DNA of 64,000 nt from Paramecium octaurelia (lineage: Eukaryota > Ciliophora > Oligohymenophorea > Peniculida > Parameciidae). The stretch is taken from NCBI GenBank assembly GCA_905182995.1, contig CAJJDP010000154.1, forward strand, positions 73,947-137,946, given 5' to 3'. Within the stretch, counting starts at the first letter, position 1. Every line of letters begins with the position of its first letter. The position numbers and the translations under genes are program-made. This document shows, in pieces, positions 58,437 through 64,000 of this stretch. Under the pieces are notes generated by a model that saw only the letters and a program-made list of their open reading frames with translations, did no database searches and was not told the origin of the DNA.

Positions 58437-59801
58437 TCAAGAATTTCTTAATTTTAGCATTTAAATAAAATAATAATCAAAATTATAAAATAATTTGCCT
58501 TCAAGGCTCAACTTATTAAACATTTGAGTTTAATCTCTATTTTTTTAAAGTCTATCCATCATGCCAATCAAGTATTATAAATCCAATGCACAATGGGATG
58601 ATACCTAAGATTTATTAAAATAATTACTAACTAAATACATAGCTGTGGTTAAGGGTAATATTATGATTCCTAAGATGCCAATTAAAATATTGAGAACCAC
58701 TTGGAGCCAACATTTTGAATTCTCATATAATCTGGTTTCTTGCATGCATTAGAAGAGCATAATTTATCCAAAAAACAATCCAACTAAGAATAAACAAAGA
58801 AGTAAGTAAAAGTACCAAAATATTAATAGAAATTTAGTCCAAAATACTTTTTCATCATAGCAAGGCATAAAATGAGGACAGTAGAAAGGATGTAAAAATG
58901 TGATTTCTTTGCAACATCCCCAACACCATTAGCATTTACAATATGAACATGTGATTTAACTACATCCATCAATTTTTTCGACTAAAAACTTACACCTTGG
59001 ACATTGGACTAGTCTTTCATTATTTTAAGGTATTCCAATGAATTATTTCAAGTTCTCATTGCAATTGATGTCAGGATGTGATTTTTATCTACAAATTTTA
59101 CAAAATTCAGTTTGACAAAAAGTACATTTTTCAAAGTTGCCAGATGTTTGAAAAATAACTATTTTTAAGCATTGATTATTTGGACACCACATTCTATCAG
59201 TGCTTGTTGCTACTGAAATATTATTTTTAAATTTTAGATATTTTTCTTTGACTTCTTTTGCATACTTCAAGATAATTTCATCACTTAATAATTCACTGCA
59301 ATGAGGACACTTTAGATCTTGGACACGACCACTCTAAATTTATATCATTAGATTCATTGTGAAACATTATTCACAAATGTTATGAATCTTATTATTAAAA
59401 CGAGCTATATTATCTTCTGCCTTCCCTTCAAAACAAATAGAACAAACAATTTTAGTAGTATTTTTATTTTGTATTTCGTCAGCCATATTAATCAAAGTAG
59501 AATAATTTAAATGGCAAACCTTATGTGAACTATCTTATTATTTACAAATAGCACAATCGACACTCTCATTATATTAGATAAAATCATGATCACTTGGGAC
59601 AATATTTTTGTAGAGCTCATTTGCTGATTCTATGGTTTGGCAATCCTTATAAATTACAACATAAATTGTTGCAATTAATGGAATTTAGTATTCAGTATGC
59701 AATTTTAATATTAATTCTTTCTAAGAATCACTCATAGTATATTTTATTTGTTCCGGTTCTGCTATTTCTCCTACATCAACATTTAAATTTATGTTATCCA
59801 T
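58437..59801 (-). CDS. RBR (RING-between-RING) E3 ubiquitin ligase with membrane helices
   Basis: A single uninterrupted frame of 455 codons, ATG 59801 to TGA 58437-58439. After about 100 residues come RING1 (CSICFEG...CEQCF...CPHC), the IBR domain (WCPNNQCLKIV, CTFCQTEFCKICRQKSHPDI) and RING2 (CPRCKFLVEKIDGCSQITC, WCWGC). The catalytic Cys of RING2, in IDGCSQI, is present, so HECT-like transthiolation is expected. Two hydrophobic segments follow (FLLIFWYFYLLLCLFLVGLF and NILIGILGIIILPL), as in RNF19/RNF144-type membrane RBRs. It likely ubiquitinates proteins at an internal membrane. A second Met at 59485 is in frame; I keep the upstream start because the frame stays open and looks natural. 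Confidence 0.92.
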
Positions 59802-59988
59802 TATAATATTCTGTTTTACGAGCAATTTATATTTTCAATTAAATAATTATAATATGTAATAATTATACAAATTTAATTAAAATGCATCTTTAGACGTTAC
59901 AAAAGCTTGTACAAGACATTTCATTATGAGCTTTGAGAGGAATTTAACAATAAATTTATATATTATGATTATATGTTTGGAATATCTA

Positions 59989-62900
59989 TCATATTTAAAG
60001 ACTTAGAATAGCTATTAAGGCAGGGAATAAGATTGTCTCAAATTTAGAATCTGTCAAGTTGCTACCATTTGAAGAATTTGAATTGTTGGTTTAATTGTTA
60101 ATTTAGCTGCAGATCTAGCATTTGTTGGAATTAGAATTCCAAGTGTATTGATAAAGTGTTTTAGTTAAGCAATCGTCTGCGCTTAAGGTAGTTGGATTAA
60201 TACCAACACATTTATTTTGACTATCTAATTTACAGACAGTATATATTTTCTTATCCCAATCATAATAACCTGTGCAAGTGCCATCAGTTTAAATTTCGCA
60301 TGTTTTGGGTTTACAAGCGTCTTCTGACATATTACTAACGCTTTTTGGTTCCCAGTAGCATCTGTCAGATAAAATACGACAAGTTTTTTCATATGCAGAA
60401 CTTAAGGAACAATTTGTGACATCAATGCAGGCAGTTTTATTCGAAGTAATTTGTACCCATGCACAAAAAGAAGTTGAGCTTCCTTAATCACAAGCAGCCT
60501 ATGTTTTATAGACCGAGCATATTGAGATTTCTTAACAGGAAGAGCCATCTTGAATACAGTTACTTGAATAACTGGAACATTGAGTTACAGGATAATCAGT
60601 ACATTTCATAGGATTACACGACTTATCGATACCAGTACTACTGAACCAAGCACATTTTCCATCAGTTCCAGTGGCAGCTATGCAAGAATCGTAAGTTTTC
60701 AAAGTGTTACAAGTTGTCTAAAGAATGCATGATGAACCATTCGATGTACATGTAATCAATTGAGAATTGCATTATTCATGAGTAGTGCCTTTCAATTCAG
60801 AGCATCCTGATATTTTACATTTGTCATCTGCCCATTTGCATAACCCAGTAGAGGTTACATTTCCAGATTGATTGGTTGTTTTACCTAATTTATCAACGAA
60901 ACAAGAGGCTTAATTGGTGTATTTCTCACAAGAATCTAAATCAATACAACCATTGACTCCGTCAGTAGTGCACTTTCCTTGTGATTAATTGTAACAGTCA
61001 TCATGATTTAGATAATAGACCGCAGAACATTAAGTGAATTCAATACATTACTATACAGAGGATAATTTAATGGATGTTGGAGTCCAAACACATTAAACGG
61101 CTACTAGACTTTTAATGCCAACATAACAGGCAATTTAAGGAGTACTAGCACAAGTAGTGATGGATATGCAATTATCTCCATTAGTGGTACATTGTGGATG
61201 GATATTGTTGCATTCTTGATGAGTAGTATAGATAAGATCTGTACACTTTGTGAACTTATAACATTAACCATTGCTCCATATGCAAGGTCCATCTGTTCCT
61301 AGGACGCAAGACAATTTATTTAAAGTGTTTGAGCATGTTTTCATAGAAGTGCATTTGCTTCCATCTGATGTACAATCATTTTATTGGGCATAACAGGTTT
61401 GATGATCAGTGCCGAAAAGATCTAAGCAAGATTTGGTTTTGCAAGTACCATCTTACCAAGAGCACAACTTACCATCAAATTAAGATGTACATGCTAATTC
61501 AATTTACGCATCCTTGCATTTACCTTTTTGTACACAACCACCACCTTTTTGAGTTGTGCATTTTGCTCCAGGGAAATATTCTTCACATGCTGTTTCTGTT
61601 TTTAATGATGTGTCCGCAGTTTCACATTTTTTATCTAAACATTTATCATTCACCCAAGCACAATTCTCACCAGCACTATTAAATTTGCAAGCCTCTGCTA
61701 TATAAGCATCTTGACATCTCTTTTTCTCTATGCATCCGTTTCCATTTGTTGTACATTTTTTGAGAAAGGTTGAGCATTCTGAATCTGTCTTTAAAGTGGT
61801 GGGAGCACTCTCACAAGAAATCTATTGACATTGATCAATTAAGGTACAGGGACCATCAGTTCCTTATAAACAAGCAGAAGAGTATTTGTAGTCAGAACAT
61901 TTCTAATAGGTGATGCATCCTCTTCCATTGGTTGTGCAATTAGTACCATATTCTTAACATTGTTTATGTGTTGAAAATGATTTAGGTGCATGCTAACATT
62001 ACCTGTTATAACATGAGCCATCAATCCAAACGCATACTTTTCCATCACTTTAAACAGTACAAGCACTTTATGTAATATAAGTAGAACATGAAGACAATAT
62101 ATCTACACAAGATCCAACATCATAGTTAACAACCCATTGACATAAAGAACCTGTTAAAGTAGCTTTGCATTAACCAATGAAAGAATAATTTTAACATTTA
62201 TCTAATTTCTTTTGACAACCCTTTCCATTAGATTTGACGGTGCAACTAGAGAGATAAGCCTCACAAAGATTGTGTACTGTAATGGTCAACGGTGCATTAG
62301 TACATGAACGATCCTCACATTATTTTTTAACAGTATTCCAAGAACATTTGTTATTATCATCAATTTTAACACATTATTTTTCAACTTCAATTTCAGTACA
62401 ATGTAATTTTCTCAATTCACACCCTGTGCCATCAACTTAGACAGTGCATTACGCTAAATAAGCTCTACATTATTCATCAGAATTATAGCTATCAGGTGCA
62501 TTGGAACATTATCTACCAACACACCCAGTATTCCACCCGCATTTCTACCCACTGGACAACTGACTACATTAATTCAAAGTCTAAACTTGATCACACGTAG
62601 TATATTCATTAATACAACCTTTATTTGTTAATCCTATAGTGCAACTTTTCAACCAATCTCTACAGCCCTTCTCAGTAGTGATTGTAATTGGTGCATCTGA
62701 ACATGATCTATCCTAACAAACAGAAGTCTTAGTATTCCAACTGCATTTATTCTCACTACTAGCTTTTCCAGTTGCATTGATTGTCACTTTGGGACAATGA
62801 TCCTGCTCTAAACCATCACAACTTGTAGGCTAAGCGATACAACCACCAACTTTTGCAACTGTGCACCCTGCTATAAAACTCTTACACAAAGCATCCGTAT

Positions 62901-64000
62901 TGAACTTACTCTTACTAGCATCAGTACATAAGGCAGCTCTGCAATTGCCAGAACCTCCACTTGTATTCCAAAAGCAAGTTACTCCAGTGCTTTTAATCAA
63001 AAAACACTATTCTCTCATCATCGAAGTACAATCACTAGGTTCATCAGTGCAACCTGTTTAATCGGCTTTGACTGTGCATGTAGGTAGCCAACCTCTGCAA
63101 AGAGTATCTGTTTAATAATTGCTGGGGGCATCTGCACAAACTCTGGCATGACATTACAAATTCGCATCATTGATTGTGATATCAAAAGAACAGAAGCCTC
63201 CATTTTTCAATCTGACATAATTGCATCTAGCTTCAGATACTCCATTACATTAAACAGGTTTATCTATACAAACTTCGTTAGTTCCTCCCTTAGTACAAGT
63301 GCTCATAAAGGCTTCACATTCTTGATAACTACTTTTGTTTTAGGCAAATGTACATACTCGATCCTTGCAACTAGGAGGAGTAGCAGATGCATCCCAAGAA
63401 CATTGTTTTCCACCCACTACTAAGGTATCTTCACATTATATTGAATCAGTCACATCAGAACAAGAATTAAACTAATTGACACATCCAGCTCCTTCAGCTC
63501 CTAAAGTGCATTGAACTCCAAAGGCCGCACATAAGGCATGAGTCATATCTGAAGTAGTATTATCGATGCATTGGAAACTTCGACATATAAAAGGATCGAC
63601 AGTCAAATCGTAAGTGCATTTTGATTTATCTACTAATATTGTGTCATTGCATTATATCTGATTCTTTATCTTATCACAGGATGTAAATTAAGGGACACAA
63701 CTTGTTTGATCATCATTCAAAGTGCAACCATCTAAATAACTATTGCAGGTTGCATGTCTATAATTTCCATCTAATTATAAGGGAGCATTCGAACAACTTC
63801 TGTCTTCACATCCATTCCACCCGCAATAAACAATACTATTTGGATTTGCTACTAGCTTTATGCAAACATCAGGACTCTTGTAGCCTTTGCATGTGGCTGG
63901 TTCTTGAATGCATCCAGTTTTATCACTGTTGATTGTACACATAGGCATGAAAGCTCTGCAATTCTCCTCACTCACATTGGTCGTATCGGCATCTGAACAT
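59989..64000 (-). CDS. Second cysteine-repeat surface antigen, C-terminal 1336 residues (5' end outside window)
   Basis: The frame is open from the right edge to TGA 59989-59991 (last full codon 63997-63999), in one phase wherever I checked it, so this part appears intronless. It has the same repeat type as the gene at 1012-7005: cores such as YCGWNGCEDRSCSNAPL and CYWEPK between spaced Cys, with GCIQEP-like ends. The C terminus repeats the same plan: CQICSQ, a linker rich in Asn/Ser (NNQTNNSNSSNGSN), then a hydrophobic tail (FETILFPALIAILSLQI) consistent with GPI attachment. It is on the same strand as the first antigen but 53 kb away. The signal peptide and start are beyond the window. An extracellular coat function is inferred from the family. 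Confidence 0.88.

Noticed and set aside
61368-63932. Several plus-strand frames of 60-105 codons rich in His, Leu and Tyr
   Set aside because: They are mirror images of the cysteine-repeat antigen on the minus strand; Cys-rich codons reversed give this composition.

Overview
The window is nuclear DNA from a Paramecium-like ciliate, most likely macronuclear. Long coding regions are continuous only if TAA and TAG are read as glutamine and TGA is the only stop. Genes are very tightly packed on both strands, the DNA is AT-rich, and introns are tiny, mostly 22-31 nt, usually GTA...TAG. With this code and these introns, nearly every gene model below closes to a whole number of codons between an ATG and a TGA, and this is the main support for the models. 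The exceptions are the left-edge gene and two long genes whose 5' or middle exons I could not fully resolve.

Layout. 1-959 is the 3' end of an axonemal HYDIN/CFAP47-like gene. 1012-7005 (minus) is a complete, intronless, cysteine-repeat surface antigen of the Paramecium immobilization-antigen type. A second member enters from the right edge (59989-64000, minus, 5' end outside). Between the two lie about 45 housekeeping, signalling and unassigned genes. 7.0-17.1 kb holds small coiled-coil proteins, a Ser/Thr kinase, a RING/B-box/LRR protein, a tRNA-Val(UAC), a kinase-like/MORN protein and a NOT4-like RRM/zinc-finger protein. 17.2-23.1 kb is one long, many-membrane-helix PAS-type receptor-like gene. 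23.2-32.6 kb holds citrate synthase, Mago nashi, an HMG-box protein, a NEK kinase, a lysine-rich H1-like protein and a calcium-dependent protein kinase. 32.6-47.8 kb holds a secreted protein, coiled-coil proteins, a Ddi1-like protein (UBL, aspartic protease domain, UBA), a Rab-like GTPase and a Myb-like protein. 48.5-59.8 kb holds a rhomboid-like membrane protein, an organellar-type methionyl-tRNA synthetase, a dual-specificity phosphatase and a membrane-anchored RBR ubiquitin ligase.

Themes. Several genes fall in protein turnover and mRNA control (NOT4-like, Mago, Ddi1-like, RBR, RING/B-box), and several in kinase/phosphatase and calcium signalling (CDPK, NEK, DSP, four MG-C acylation-type N termini). 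I see no operon-like functional clustering; neighbours share boundaries more than function. I found no mobile element, CRISPR array or virus-derived element. The most interesting points are a four-base ATGA overlap of two same-strand nuclear genes, a GT...TG intron implied in the NOT4-like gene, a NOT4 relative without its RING, a Mago intron that can be read in frame, a GTPase with the catalytic Gln replaced by Cys, and polyglutamine encoded by TAA repeats.
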